A stretch of 64,000 bases of DNA from Microbacterium sp. SYP-A9085 (lineage in GTDB: Bacteria > Actinomycetota > Actinomycetes > Actinomycetales > Microbacteriaceae), in the NCBI RefSeq assembly GCF_009649635.1, contig NZ_WJII01000002.1, positions 558,001 to 622,000 on the forward strand, written 5' to 3'. A program made the translations under genes and the position numbers. Every line of letters starts with the position of its first letter. The stretch's first letter is position 1. Shown here piece after piece: positions 35,122 to 44,938 of this stretch. The notes under the pieces were generated by a model. The model was not told where the DNA came from. It ran no database searches and worked only from the letters and a program-made list of their open reading frames with translations.

Positions 35122-36666
35122 ATGGAGCTCAGCGACTACATCCGCATCCTCCGCAAGAACTGGCTCGTGATCATCATCGCGACCCTGCTGGGCATCGGCG
35201 CGGCCGCGGCGTACTCGATCACCCGCACGCCGCAGTTCGAGGCGGAGAGCACGGTCTTCGTGTCCACGCAGTCGAGTGACTCGGTGCAGGACTTGCAGCA
35301 GGGCAACAGTTTCACCCTCGCGCGCGTCACGACGTACACGAACCTCGTCACCACGCCGATCGTGATGAACCCGGTGATCGCGAAGCTGGGCTTGAAGACG
35401 ACCGCCAACCAGCTGTCTGAGAACGTCACCGCAACCAGCCCGCTGAACACCACGCTCATCACGATCACCGTGACCGACCCCGACCCGGTGAAGGCCGCCG
35501 ATATCGCAAACGCCCTGGGCGCCAGTCTGACCAGCGCCGTCGAGTCGATTGAGACGCCGAAGGGCGGTGAGAACAGCCCCGTCCGGCTCACGCGCGTCAA
35601 GGACGCCATCCCGGCCCTCGTGCCGTCCAGTCCCAACGTCCCGCTGAACCTCGCGCTCGGCGCCCTGGTGGGCCTCGCCCTCGGCGTGGGCATCGCGGTG
35701 CTGCGCTCGGTGCTCGACACCCGGGTGCGGACCCCGCGGGATGTCGAGCTCGTCACCGAGGCGCCGATCATCGGCGCCATAGCGTTCGACCCGAAGGCGA
35801 AGGAACGCCCCCTGATCGTGCACGCGGATCCGCGCAGCCCCCGCGCCGAGTCGTTCCGCGCGTTGCGCACCAACCTGCAGTTCCTCGACATGGGCGGCCG
35901 TTCGAGCTTCGTGATCACCTCAAGCGTGCCCAGCGAAGGCAAGTCGACGACAACGATCAACCTTGCCATAGCACTGGCCGACGCCGGGAAACGGGTGGCC
36001 CTGCTGGACGCCGACCTGCGCAAGCCGAAGGTCGCCGAGTATCTCGGCATCGAGGGAGGCGCCGGTCTCACCGATGTCCTGATCGGGCGCGCCCGGGTCG
36101 GTGATGTGATGCTGCCGTGGGGCCAGCGCAGCCTCTACGTGCTGCCGGCCGGCAAGATCCCGCCGAACCCGAGCGAACTGCTCGGCTCCAACCAGATGCA
36201 CCTGCTGCTTCAGGTACTCGAGCGCGACTTCGACGTCGTGCTGTGCGACGCACCGCCACTGCTGCCGGTGACGGATGCCGCGATTCTCGCCAAGGAGACC
36301 AGCGGCGCGATCGTCGCCGTGTCGGCCGGACGTACCAGCCGCCACCAGCTGGCGGGGGCGATCGAGGCGCTGGCGACGGTCGGCGCGAAGGTGGCCGGTG
36401 TCGTCATGTCGATGGTCCCGACCCGAGGGCCGGATTCTTACTACACGTATGGCTACGGGTATGGGTACGGCTACAAGGAGCCGGAACCCAAGAAGCAGCG
36501 AGCCCCCAAGCACCCGGCCGCGAAGCGCCGGAACGCCCCGGTAGCTCCGGCACCGTACGCGAACGCATCCGTCGAAGACCTGTTCGGCCCGCCTGCCGCG
36601 GCGCCCGACGGCACGGGGCCGGTGCGCAGCCGGTCCGCCGCAGCCGAGTCGCGCCGGACGCTGTAG
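35122..36666 (+). CDS. Polysaccharide co-polymerase / BY-type tyrosine autokinase
   Basis: 514 residues. N-terminal Wzz domain (MELSDYIRILRKNWLVIIIA, transmembrane helix ~15-35 and a second near 180-200) with an extracytoplasmic part between, then the cytoplasmic kinase: Walker A SSVPSEGKSTTTINLA (~270), Walker A' ALLDADLRKPK (~293), Walker B VVLCDAPPLL (~371). A tyrosine cluster YYTYGYGYGYGYKEPE at about 438-453 is the autophosphorylation site. Controls chain length and export of the polysaccharide assembled by the downstream genes. Confidence 0.93.
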   Translation: MELSDYIRILRKNWLVIIIATLLGIGAAAAYSITRTPQFEAESTVFVSTQSSDSVQDLQQGNSFTLARVTTYTNLVTTPIVMNPVIAKLGLKTTANQLSENVTATSPLNTTLITITVTDPDPVKAADIANALGASLTSAVESIETPKGGENSPVRLTRVKDAIPALVPSSPNVPLNLALGALVGLALGVGIAVLRSVLDTRVRTPRDVELVTEAPIIGAIAFDPKAKERPLIVHADPRSPRAESFRALRTNLQFLDMGGRSSFVITSSVPSEGKSTTTINLAIALADAGKRVALLDADLRKPKVAEYLGIEGGAGLTDVLIGRARVGDVMLPWGQRSLYVLPAGKIPPNPSELLGSNQMHLLLQVLERDFDVVLCDAPPLLPVTDAAILAKETSGAIVAVSAGRTSRHQLAGAIEALATVGAKVAGVVMSMVPTRGPDSYYTYGYGYGYGYKEPEPKKQRAPKHPAAKRRNAPVAPAPYANASVEDLFGPPAAAPDGTGPVRSRSAAAESRRTL

Positions 36667-36669
36667 GCG

Positions 36670-37575
36670 ATGCCCCGCCGGCGTCGCGGTCCGACCGTCT
36701 CCCGGGCCGTCGCCATCGTCGTGGTGGCCGTGGTCACCGTGCTCGTCGCCGTCGCAGCGGTCCTCGCCTTTCAGCATGCACGCCCCTCCGGCACAGCAGC
36801 CACCGCAGCCCCCGTCCCGACGTTCTCGCTGGGCGTCGACGTCGGCTCACCTGCGACGCCTTCCCCCACCGCGACGACGCCGCCGAGCGCGGGCGACCGG
36901 TTCCTGACGGTCGGGTCCGATGCACTGTGGCGTGCCACCGCGGGCCGGTGCGGCGTGACGGAACCTCGCGTTGAACGTTCCACCGACGGCGGCAGCAGCT
37001 GGACCGACATCACCCCGCGCTACAAGGGAATCGCCCAGGTGGGTGCCCTCGATCCCCTCGGCGACAGCGCGGCGCAGATGGTGGCCGCGCTCGGTGAGAA
37101 ATGCGACGTGGAGGGCATTCGCACGTTCACGCGAGGCCGCTTCTGGGAGCCGAACAAGGACGTGATCGCCCCGGCCCGGTACATCGATTTCCACGATGCC
37201 GGCGTCGTCGTGACACCGGGCGGTGAGATCGCGGCACCGTGCGCCTCGGCGCACGGACTGCGCGCCACCGGCCCGGTCGTGGCGCTTGTGTGCGGGAAGA
37301 CCGCATACGTAGTAACGGGTGACTCCTGGACGAAGCTGCCGGCGACGAGGGTCGCGGCCGTGGCCGTCTCCTCTGGGACGGTGATCGTGGCTCACGACGG
37401 CAACCAATGCCGCGGCCTGACGCTGACCGAGTACCCGGAGGGACACCCGTCGGCCGGCAACATGGTCGGCTGTGCGGTCGACGCGGATGCGGGGAAGCAG
37501 ACGGCCATCGCCGTTGGCGGCGACGGCGGCATCTATGTGTGGTCCGGCGAGAGTTTCGAGCTCGTCCGTCCGTGA
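36670..37575 (+). CDS. Membrane-anchored secreted protein, beta-propeller-like
   Basis: 301 residues, function unknown. Basic N-terminus then one hydrophobic helix (AVAIVVVAVVTVLVAVAAVL, about 13-32), a Pro/Thr/Ala linker, and an extracytoplasmic domain with BNR/sortilin-like turns (VERSTDGGSSWTDIT, GGDGGIYVWSGESF) and several Cys pairs. Four bases after the kinase gene, so in the same transcript. Still high G+C; the low-G+C segment begins right after it. Confidence 0.65.
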   Translation: MPRRRRGPTVSRAVAIVVVAVVTVLVAVAAVLAFQHARPSGTAATAAPVPTFSLGVDVGSPATPSPTATTPPSAGDRFLTVGSDALWRATAGRCGVTEPRVERSTDGGSSWTDITPRYKGIAQVGALDPLGDSAAQMVAALGEKCDVEGIRTFTRGRFWEPNKDVIAPARYIDFHDAGVVVTPGGEIAAPCASAHGLRATGPVVALVCGKTAYVVTGDSWTKLPATRVAAVAVSSGTVIVAHDGNQCRGLTLTEYPEGHPSAGNMVGCAVDADAGKQTAIAVGGDGGIYVWSGESFELVRP

Positions 37576-37675
37576 TGTCGAAGCGCTACGCGCGTCACGT
37601 CGGCGAGTAGGATTCGAGGCGATGCACTTGGGAACGACATCCTTATAACACGAACACGAAAGCTCATCGCCATAT

Positions 37676-39268
37676 ATGACATCGGATGACCGACCTTCGC
37701 TGGGTGACGGAGGAAACAGACTTACCGAAACCTCGCTGACCACCGACTGGGAGCCGCAGCCAACGCGGCACAGCGAGGGCCGCCTCAGCGGGGAAGTATG
37801 CAGGGATAACAAGCAGGCCTCCCCCGACGTCGCTCCACGCAGAGGCCCCACAAAGTGGCGGAAGATCTACTCCCGCCGTGTGGCAGCGACGGATCTCCTC
37901 GTCCTGATCTGGGTCGTATACGGAACTCAGATCGGCTGGCTCGGCTTTGGAAACCCAGGACTAGACGGACTTGACATCGTCTCCTACTGGGCGTTCTCCG
38001 CCTTCCTAGTCGCGACCTGGTTTTGCGCCCTGTCACTTGCTGACACCCGTAGCGATCGTGTCATTGGCAAGGAGAACACTGAGTATGTGCGCGTTGCTGA
38101 CACAAGTTTACGCGTCTTCGGGGCACTCGCGATCGCCGCGTTCCTAATGCGGGTCGACATCGCCCGCGGATTTCTCCTCCTAAGCCTACCCATCGGCATC
38201 ATCGTGTTACTCGTCGAGCGATGGCTATGGCGTCAGTGGCTCGTTTCGAAGCGAGCGCTCGGCCAGTTCTCTGCACATGTACTCCTCGTCGGCTCAGAGG
38301 GCTCTGTCGTTCAAATATCACGGGAACTTAACCGAGCACCCGATGCTGGTTACAGGGTTGTGGGCGCCTGCGTACCCCGAGGTCAAGTCGGTGACCTGGT
38401 ACCTGGCACCGAGATTGCCATCATGGGTGATCTCGATTCGATCGAAAATGCAATTGCTGCCACCGATGCCGACACGGTGGCTATTACAAGTACTGGAGAT
38501 CTCCCACCAGGCAGAATCAAGCAGATCTCCTGGGGTCTCGCGGCCGGCCACCAGCATCTTGTACTTGCACCAAGTGTCACCGACATCGCGGGGCCGCGAA
38601 TACATGCGCGTCCAGTGGCCGGCCTTCCGTTAATCCACGTTGAGACGCCGCGATTTTCTGCCGGACAACGATTCTCGAAACGAACCTTTGATATCCTCTT
38701 CTCGACGGTACTCCTGATTGTCCTTTTCCCGGTATTGCTCTTGGTCGCTATCCTCGTCAAGACAACCAGCCGCGGACCACTCATCTTTAGCCATGAACGC
38801 GTCGGCCTGAAGGGACAATCGTTCCGCGTCCTCAAGTTCAGATCGATGAAACAAGGTGCCGACCGAGAACTAGCTGCACTGCTTGCCGACCAAGGTACAG
38901 CCGATTCCCCCCTGTTCAAGGTGAGAAACGATCCACGCATCACGCAAATTGGCCGCATCCTACGCAAGTACTCGCTTGATGAACTTCCGCAACTGTTCAA
39001 CGTAATTGCCGGGTCAATGAGTCTCGTGGGGCCGCGCCCCCAGGTCGCGGCCGAGGTGGCGCTCTATTCAGACGCGGCCAAGCGCCGACTACTCGCACGC
39101 CCTGGGATAACGGGTCTGTGGCAAGTAAGTGGCCGCTCATCGCTCGCGTGGGACGACGCCGTGAGACTCGATCTCTATTACGTGGAGAATTGGTCGCTCC
39201 TTAGTGACATAGCAATCCTCGCTAAGACGCTGAAAGCCGTCGTGCGTCCTGGGAACGACGCCGTATGA
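37676..39268 (+). CDS. Undecaprenyl-phosphate sugar-1-phosphate transferase (WcaJ/WbaP type)
   Basis: 530 residues. Starts polysaccharide repeat-unit assembly by moving a sugar-1-P onto undecaprenyl phosphate. Four or five transmembrane helices in the first ~170 residues, a CoA-binding-like Rossmann middle domain, then the catalytic bacterial sugar transferase domain: KRTFDILFSTVLLIVLFPVL, RVLKFRSMK, RKYSLDELPQLFNVIAGSMS, LVGPRPQ and RPGITGLWQVSGRS. The donor sugar is not predictable. First gene of the low-G+C segment, ~100 bp after the preceding gene, with a possible -10 (TATAAC at 37644). Confidence 0.93.
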   Translation: MTSDDRPSLGDGGNRLTETSLTTDWEPQPTRHSEGRLSGEVCRDNKQASPDVAPRRGPTKWRKIYSRRVAATDLLVLIWVVYGTQIGWLGFGNPGLDGLDIVSYWAFSAFLVATWFCALSLADTRSDRVIGKENTEYVRVADTSLRVFGALAIAAFLMRVDIARGFLLLSLPIGIIVLLVERWLWRQWLVSKRALGQFSAHVLLVGSEGSVVQISRELNRAPDAGYRVVGACVPRGQVGDLVPGTEIAIMGDLDSIENAIAATDADTVAITSTGDLPPGRIKQISWGLAAGHQHLVLAPSVTDIAGPRIHARPVAGLPLIHVETPRFSAGQRFSKRTFDILFSTVLLIVLFPVLLLVAILVKTTSRGPLIFSHERVGLKGQSFRVLKFRSMKQGADRELAALLADQGTADSPLFKVRNDPRITQIGRILRKYSLDELPQLFNVIAGSMSLVGPRPQVAAEVALYSDAAKRRLLARPGITGLWQVSGRSSLAWDDAVRLDLYYVENWSLLSDIAILAKTLKAVVRPGNDAV

Positions 39269-40491
39269 CGAGCTCCGACTCCCTGCCGGACGACGCTGCG
39301 AGCGACCGACTTTCCCATAAACGTCCTCGGGTGCTGTTGGTTACACCATTCTCCCCCCGCTTCTTATACGGGCACGGAAGCGACGATATCGGGCGGTTTC
39401 TATACCAGGCACTCGGGTTCGTTTGCGATCTGACCGTTTATGCCCCCCGCCCAAGCGATAGGTGCCCCGTCACTGAAACCAGTAATCTCTCGTACGATCT
39501 TGTAGAAACTCCAGCGGGGAAACAATCTGTCACACGGTTTCTCGGCACGTACCCTGCCGCTGCGAGAAAGGACTGGGCGGCGATTCACACGGCACGGGTG
39601 CATGATCTACAGCAACGGCTCCGGCCCGATCACATCCATATCGAGTATCTACAGCCCGTCGAAGTGGGACTTACTCAGTCAGCAGCGCCGTGGAGCATCA
39701 CCTTCCATGACATCGGCACGATCGTAAGCCACGAATCAATCAGCGGCGCGGCCGGCCCGACCAAGATTCATCGTGCCGTTGAATCGGCACGCATTCGACG
39801 GTTAGAAGCACGAACAATCCAAAAGGCGAACGGCATCTTCGTCCTGTCGGAGCGAGACCGCCAATGGATTCGCGAGCGCGGCGGACAGCCAACAGTCCTG
39901 CGGCTCGGGATTCAACCAGCAAGCATCCGGTGGATCCCTCCAACGGGTGATGCGAATCTGACGCTACTCTTCGCCGGAGCAATGTGGCGAGACGCCAACG
40001 AGCGCTCCGCCATCTGGCTGATGACGCAGGTTCTTCCACGCATACACGCCGAGATTCCCGATGCCCGCCTCCGAATTGTTGGTGAGCGTCCAACTCCCCG
40101 ACTTATGGAATTTGCGCGCGCGTCCAACCGGGTGGACGTCGTCGGACACGTAGACAATCTTGACGCAGAGTATGCGGGCGCGGGCCTCATCTTGGCCCCC
40201 ACGATGGTGAGTGCAGGAATTCTCCTAAAAGTACAGCGGGCACTCGCTTGCGGAGCGCCAATGGTCATCAACAGCGCCGCCGCTCAGCCACTAGGTCTCA
40301 CCAATGGGGTGAACGCCCTCATCGCTAACGACCCCCAAGGCTTCGCGGAAGCCGCAACCGCTGCCCTCAAGAGTTCAAGACTCCGTCGACTACTCGGATC
40401 GAATGCACACCACTATGCAACTGAGTACGGGAGTTGGGAGCACACTGCGCGGCAGTTCGTCCGACTAATTAGGACAGCGAGAGGGATATGA
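39265..40491 (+). CDS. Glycosyltransferase, GT4-like (GT-B fold)
   Basis: 408 residues. N-terminal acceptor domain (VLLVTPFSPRFLYGHGSDDI) and C-terminal nucleotide-sugar domain (LTLLFAGAMWRDANERSAIW, RIVGERPTPRLMEFA, and VSAGILLKVQRALACGAPMV, the GT4 E/QALACG motif). Overlaps the initiating transferase by 4 bp and the next gene by 4 bp. G+C about 55%. Confidence 0.86.
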   Translation: MTSSDSLPDDAASDRLSHKRPRVLLVTPFSPRFLYGHGSDDIGRFLYQALGFVCDLTVYAPRPSDRCPVTETSNLSYDLVETPAGKQSVTRFLGTYPAAARKDWAAIHTARVHDLQQRLRPDHIHIEYLQPVEVGLTQSAAPWSITFHDIGTIVSHESISGAAGPTKIHRAVESARIRRLEARTIQKANGIFVLSERDRQWIRERGGQPTVLRLGIQPASIRWIPPTGDANLTLLFAGAMWRDANERSAIWLMTQVLPRIHAEIPDARLRIVGERPTPRLMEFARASNRVDVVGHVDNLDAEYAGAGLILAPTMVSAGILLKVQRALACGAPMVINSAAAQPLGLTNGVNALIANDPQGFAEAATAALKSSRLRRLLGSNAHHYATEYGSWEHTARQFVRLIRTARGI

Positions 40492-41318
40492 TAGCACTCA
40501 TCGTTGTCTATCAGTCGCAACAAACATTGCGTCAATGTGTCGACGCGGCCATCACCTCCGGGGTTGAAAGAGTCGTAATATGGGATAACTCACCTCGGCC
40601 AGTTGCAGAGCCAGCACTTCGTAGCCGGCGGTCATCGCACGTGACAATTTTTCACGACGGAAAAAATCTTGGCTTCGGCGCAGCAATGAATCGCGCCTTC
40701 GATCAGGTGGAACCGAGGCCGGATGAGGAAGTATTACTGCTGAACCCGGATTGTATTGCCTCGTACGATGCTCTGCAGCGGATGAGTTCGACACTATCCT
40801 CCCCCGGCATTGGAATCGTCGGGCCCCGTATGCACTATGCAGACGGGCGCGCGGGAATATCCGGCGGCACGAAGCCAACACTGATCAAAGAGGCCCTGGC
40901 GCAGACCCGCGTCGACGACCTCCTGCCGGACCGTGCACGGCAATGGGCGGTCAACACAATCACAAGACGGCGCGGCAGTGGCGGATACGGAGACACTCTC
41001 GTCCAAGGGGACCCAATCCAAGTCGATTGGCTTTCGGGATTTTGCATGTTGATGCGGGCGGAAACATACCGCTCCGTTCGTGGATTCGACGAAGACTTCT
41101 TCCTGTACTTCGAGGACGTGGATCTCTGCGAACGTATTCGGCAGAGTGGCCTGGCCTGCGTCATTGATCGACGCACTCAGCTCCTCCATTATGAGAGCAC
41201 GAGTACATCAATGGCCGGCAAGAGCGCTCTATATCGTGCAGGAATGTGGACATACTTTTCAAAGCACGGCAACCCCTTCGAACGCGCGATAGCTCGAACA
41301 GTACGAGGAAGACGATGA
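40488..41318 (+). CDS. Glycosyltransferase family 2, rhamnosyltransferase-like
   Basis: 276 residues, GT-A fold. IALIVVYQSQQTLRQCVD at the N-terminus, WDNSPRP, DGKNLGFGAAMNRAF, LLNPDCIASYDAL (DxD-equivalent), VDWLSGFCMLMRAETYRSV and FDEDFFLYFEDVDLCERIR, the classic pattern of rhamnosyltransferases of GT2. Cytoplasmic side of the membrane. ATGA overlap with both neighbours. Confidence 0.9.
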   Translation: MIALIVVYQSQQTLRQCVDAAITSGVERVVIWDNSPRPVAEPALRSRRSSHVTIFHDGKNLGFGAAMNRAFDQVEPRPDEEVLLLNPDCIASYDALQRMSSTLSSPGIGIVGPRMHYADGRAGISGGTKPTLIKEALAQTRVDDLLPDRARQWAVNTITRRRGSGGYGDTLVQGDPIQVDWLSGFCMLMRAETYRSVRGFDEDFFLYFEDVDLCERIRQSGLACVIDRRTQLLHYESTSTSMAGKSALYRAGMWTYFSKHGNPFERAIARTVRGRR

Positions 41319-42553
41319 GAGTTCTTGTGGTGACACCCTGGCAGATCGATCGAACGCGACCCCGCTCGCGTGGCCTCATCGCGATTCTTTCACAGCATTG
41401 TGAAGTACGAATCGTATCAGTGGTCTCCAGTTCCAGAAGTCCAAGGACCGCCAGGGCGACCTCGTCAGTTCAGAAGTCACCACCCGCGCCGACGCAAACT
41501 GTTCCTTTGTCGCCCGTCGGAGCGATCACACGCGTCGTCGCTGCGATCTTTAGAGGAGGATCACTTCAGCAAGCCTTTGTCAGTTCGGCACGCGCACGGC
41601 GAACGATCCAGAGAGCAGTGTCGGAATTTCATCCCGACTTTGTGTATTTCAATGTTCTGCGAACCGCGCAGTTCATCAAAGACGCAGCGGGAGTACCCGC
41701 CATAGTCGACCTCGACGAGTTTCGAAGCAAGTTTTATGACCAATTGGCAACTTCGAGTTCGAGCGCATTCTGGCGCCTCGTAGCACGCATTGAGTCAGCG
41801 CGCATGCGACGGGCCGAACACGACGTCATGACGAAAGCGGCGTTGATTCTGGTATCCTCACCTGCGGACCTGCGCCCCGACACGCGAGCTCCCATCCGGC
41901 TGGTCAGGAATCCGCACGAATTCGGCGGTCCGTTGGCCGTGGAAATGAGTGAGACGCTGCATCGAGAACACGGCCGCGTCACCAAGCGGATAGTTTTTGT
42001 CGGGCGCCAAAGCTATCGCGCCAACCGCGAGGGGATTCTGTGGTTCGCGACGAGAATATTCCCGCGCGTAAAAGCTCTCGAACCTGGTTGCGTGCTTCAG
42101 ATCGTAGGGGAGCGACCGCCTGCCGCGATTCGCGCCTTGGCCTCGCCCGACATTATGGTCACCGGCGGTGTCGAATCGGTCGAACCCTACTATCGGGGAG
42201 CCTGTATCTCTATCGCGCCAATACGCCAAGCAACCGGCGTCCAGATGAAGCTCGTCGAGTCGCTCGCGCTCCAGACACCCTGCGTCGTAACCCCCACGGT
42301 CGCAGTGGGAGCAGGCGTTTGTGACGGCATGGAGTGCCTTGTCGCGGATACCGAGGACGAATGGTTTGACGCCGTTTGTCGTTTGATTCACGATCAAAAA
42401 TTGAGGGAAGACCTGAAAGGGCACGGTAACTTGTGGGTGGATGAGATGCATTCCACTCCGGCCGTAGAAAAGCAGTTCATGGCTGCATTGACAGAAGCAG
42501 GTATTGTTCCGCCAGGCGCCGGCGGTTCAAGCGACTCCTTGGCCAGCGGATAG
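41315..42553 (+). CDS. Glycosyltransferase, GT4-like (second)
   Basis: 412 residues. MRVLVVTPWQIDRTRPRSRG, DYV-type acceptor loop VPAIVDLDEFRSKFYDQLA, then IVFVGRQSYRANREGILWFA, LQIVGERPPAAIRAL and GVQMKLVESLALQTPCVVTP, the sugar-nucleotide site. Distantly related by eye to the GT at 39265. ATG 41315 preceded by GAGGAAG and overlapping the previous stop. Confidence 0.86.
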   Translation: MRVLVVTPWQIDRTRPRSRGLIAILSQHCEVRIVSVVSSSRSPRTARATSSVQKSPPAPTQTVPLSPVGAITRVVAAIFRGGSLQQAFVSSARARRTIQRAVSEFHPDFVYFNVLRTAQFIKDAAGVPAIVDLDEFRSKFYDQLATSSSSAFWRLVARIESARMRRAEHDVMTKAALILVSSPADLRPDTRAPIRLVRNPHEFGGPLAVEMSETLHREHGRVTKRIVFVGRQSYRANREGILWFATRIFPRVKALEPGCVLQIVGERPPAAIRALASPDIMVTGGVESVEPYYRGACISIAPIRQATGVQMKLVESLALQTPCVVTPTVAVGAGVCDGMECLVADTEDEWFDAVCRLIHDQKLREDLKGHGNLWVDEMHSTPAVEKQFMAALTEAGIVPPGAGGSSDSLASG

Positions 42554-42566
42554 GAGCAGGCCCGAC

Positions 42567-44036
42567 TTGGTCACCAATCTCGCATCCCACGCAGCACGTG
42601 GTGCCACGTTCACGATCGCTTTACAGGCGACCAAATTTTCGATTCAGCTCGTAGGCCTTGTTATACTTGCGCGGATCCTGCCACCGAGTGTATTCGGGCT
42701 CGTAGCGATGGTGACCGCGGTGGTAGGTGTGGCAGATGTGCTTAGAGATTTCGGGTTATCGTCCGCGGCCGTGCAACTCCGAGAACTGTCCGCGAAGCAA
42801 GCGTCGAACCTCTTTTGGATAAACTCCACTCTCGGCCTCTTTCTTGCAGCGTTGACCGCGGCCGCGGCCCCGCTACTAGTTAGTCTCTACGGTGATCCTC
42901 GTCTGCTTGAGATTGCTGTCGCGATTTCGCTCGTCTTCGCGTTCAATGGCGCACAAACACAATTCCAAGCACACCTGACCCGGCAAATGCACTACCGGAC
43001 TCTCGCGCTGACGGACCTGGGGGCACAGGCAGTAGCGCTTATAGTCGCAATTGGCGCTGCGTGGTGGGGCGCGGGGTATTGGGCGATAGTGCTCCAGTTG
43101 ATATCTCAATCATTTTCGCTACTCGTGTTCAGGTTCTCGACTTCTGATTGGCGGCCCGGCCTGCCGGCTCGATCCGCAGACGTCCGCCCAGCGTTAAGAT
43201 ACGGCAGAAACTTGGCCGGGACGCAATTGCTGGTGTATGCGAGTGCGAACCTTGACTCGGTGCTGGTGGGAGCCAGGTTCAACGAGACACAGTTGGGCCT
43301 CTATAGCAGAGCGTATCAGTTGCTCGTGCTTCCCATAGGCCAGATTCTCTCACCGCTTACGGCGGTTGCCCTGCCAGTGCTATCACGTCTGCAGGATGAC
43401 CGGAAGCGGTTTGTGGCGTATCTCCTGCGAGCACAAACTCTCGTCGTCTACTTGACAACTTCCCTCTTTGCCACGTCTGCGACATGTGCCACCTACGCGA
43501 TTCCACTCATCCTCGGAACTGCCTGGTCGGAGTCGGCATTCATATTTCAGATATTGGCGGTCGGTGGCGCCTTTCAAGCCGTTAACTACGTAACATACTG
43601 GGTGTACATATCGCTTGGCCTCACGCCACAGCATCTTCGATATACACTTACTACGCGGTCCTTGCTCATTATTCTCATGGTCGCAGGAAGTTTCTTCTCA
43701 CCCGCTGGAGTTGCCGCTGGGTTCTCAGCGGGCATGGCACTGGCATGGCCGATCTCTCTCATGTGGGTGCGCCGAAGCGCGCACATCCCGATACGGGGGC
43801 TCGCGAGCGTTGGTATCCGAGGAATCACAATGGGGGTGGTTGGAGCAACAGTCGGCATGCTCGCGGGATACATGACCGCTCACGCCGGTGACTTGACTCA
43901 GTTGATCGTCTCCGCACTTGCGTGTGTGGTGTCAATGGCGGTGATCACGCTCACCTTCCCTACCGGACGACGTGATATCCGTGAGATCGCTCTCACGGTG
44001 TCCCTCCTCAGGCACAGGAAGGCAGGCAGGGAATGA
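42567..44036 (+). CDS. Wzx-type polysaccharide flippase (MOP superfamily)
   Basis: About 489 residues with 12-14 transmembrane helices. The N-terminus ATKFSIQLVGLVILARILPP followed by VFGLVAMVTAVVGVADVLRD is typical of the polysaccharide-transport family of flippases, which move the lipid-linked repeat unit across the membrane. The start is uncertain: no ATG or GTG is available; TTG 42567 (AGGAG ~11 bp upstream) or TTG 42504 (overlapping the previous gene by 50 bp) are the candidates. Confidence 0.9.
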   Translation: MVTNLASHAARGATFTIALQATKFSIQLVGLVILARILPPSVFGLVAMVTAVVGVADVLRDFGLSSAAVQLRELSAKQASNLFWINSTLGLFLAALTAAAAPLLVSLYGDPRLLEIAVAISLVFAFNGAQTQFQAHLTRQMHYRTLALTDLGAQAVALIVAIGAAWWGAGYWAIVLQLISQSFSLLVFRFSTSDWRPGLPARSADVRPALRYGRNLAGTQLLVYASANLDSVLVGARFNETQLGLYSRAYQLLVLPIGQILSPLTAVALPVLSRLQDDRKRFVAYLLRAQTLVVYLTTSLFATSATCATYAIPLILGTAWSESAFIFQILAVGGAFQAVNYVTYWVYISLGLTPQHLRYTLTTRSLLIILMVAGSFFSPAGVAAGFSAGMALAWPISLMWVRRSAHIPIRGLASVGIRGITMGVVGATVGMLAGYMTAHAGDLTQLIVSALACVVSMAVITLTFPTGRRDIREIALTVSLLRHRKAGRE

Positions 44037-44938
44037 AAACCGCTTTCTGGTGGTCCCCACGCCGAATGGTCCGCCTACTGTGGCCAGAGGTTCGACAAAG
44101 CTCTCGGGCGTGGCTGTCCTTGCGCATAACCGGAGGAAGAGTACTTCGAAACTTTGGTGACGAACTTGCGCCACACCTGTTCGAGGCGGCGACTGGCGAA
44201 TCGCTGAGATGGGCGCCACCATCGCATGCAGCAATAATCACGGTTGGCTCAATCATCGACCTTTACGCGTATCATGCTCAGGGCGCTTCTGTATGGGGTG
44301 CGGGTCTTCGCCGTCTCCCCGCGAGTCCAGGCGAGGGCCGTGCGCTGCGAGCGCGACTCGGACGCTGCTACGCCGTACGGGGCCCTCTCACCCGCGAAGC
44401 ATTAGGGCTATCTGATGAGTGCATCCTCGGAGACCCCGGGATCCTCGCTCCGGAAATTTTGCAAGGCGAAGTGCCGCTGCCTACCGGGCGCCCACTGGTA
44501 ATACCGCACTATCGGGCGTGGGGATCGAGGCAAGGTCGGGTCGTGATTAAAGAGTTTATGCGGGCTGGATTCGATGTCGTCGGGCCGAATCAAGATCCGG
44601 TCAATATAGTTCGGCATATCCGGAATGCATCGGCTGTATTCGGGTCCAGCCTGCATGCGATAATCGTCGCCGACGCATTCGGGGTTCCGGCTAGCCTCAC
44701 GACATTCGCGGAAAAGGCTCCTTTAGGAGAGCCCAACTTCAAGTATCGTGATTACTTTCAGAGCGTCGGCGCGATGCCCGAGTGGTTGAGCTGGCGCGAC
44801 GTCATCTACGACTATGATGGTGCCGTGGAGTCCATCCGAACGGTGTCGGATATACGCTTCAATGCTTTGGTGGCTCTACGTGAGGGCCTGAAGACCTCGG
44901 CCAGGAGTGTCTTGACTGGAGCCGAGTCTGAACAATGA
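44033..44938 (+). CDS. Polysaccharide pyruvyl transferase
   Basis: 301 residues. NFGDELAPHLFEAATGE near residue 40, VGSIIDLYAYHAQGASVWGAG, CYAVRGPLTREALGL, LGDPGILAPEI and VFGSSLHAIIVADAFGVPAS are the signature stretches of the family that adds ketal-linked pyruvate to sugars (CsaB, GumL relatives). It predicts an acidic, pyruvylated exopolysaccharide. ATGA overlaps on both sides. Confidence 0.92.
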   Translation: MKTAFWWSPRRMVRLLWPEVRQSSRAWLSLRITGGRVLRNFGDELAPHLFEAATGESLRWAPPSHAAIITVGSIIDLYAYHAQGASVWGAGLRRLPASPGEGRALRARLGRCYAVRGPLTREALGLSDECILGDPGILAPEILQGEVPLPTGRPLVIPHYRAWGSRQGRVVIKEFMRAGFDVVGPNQDPVNIVRHIRNASAVFGSSLHAIIVADAFGVPASLTTFAEKAPLGEPNFKYRDYFQSVGAMPEWLSWRDVIYDYDGAVESIRTVSDIRFNALVALREGLKTSARSVLTGAESEQ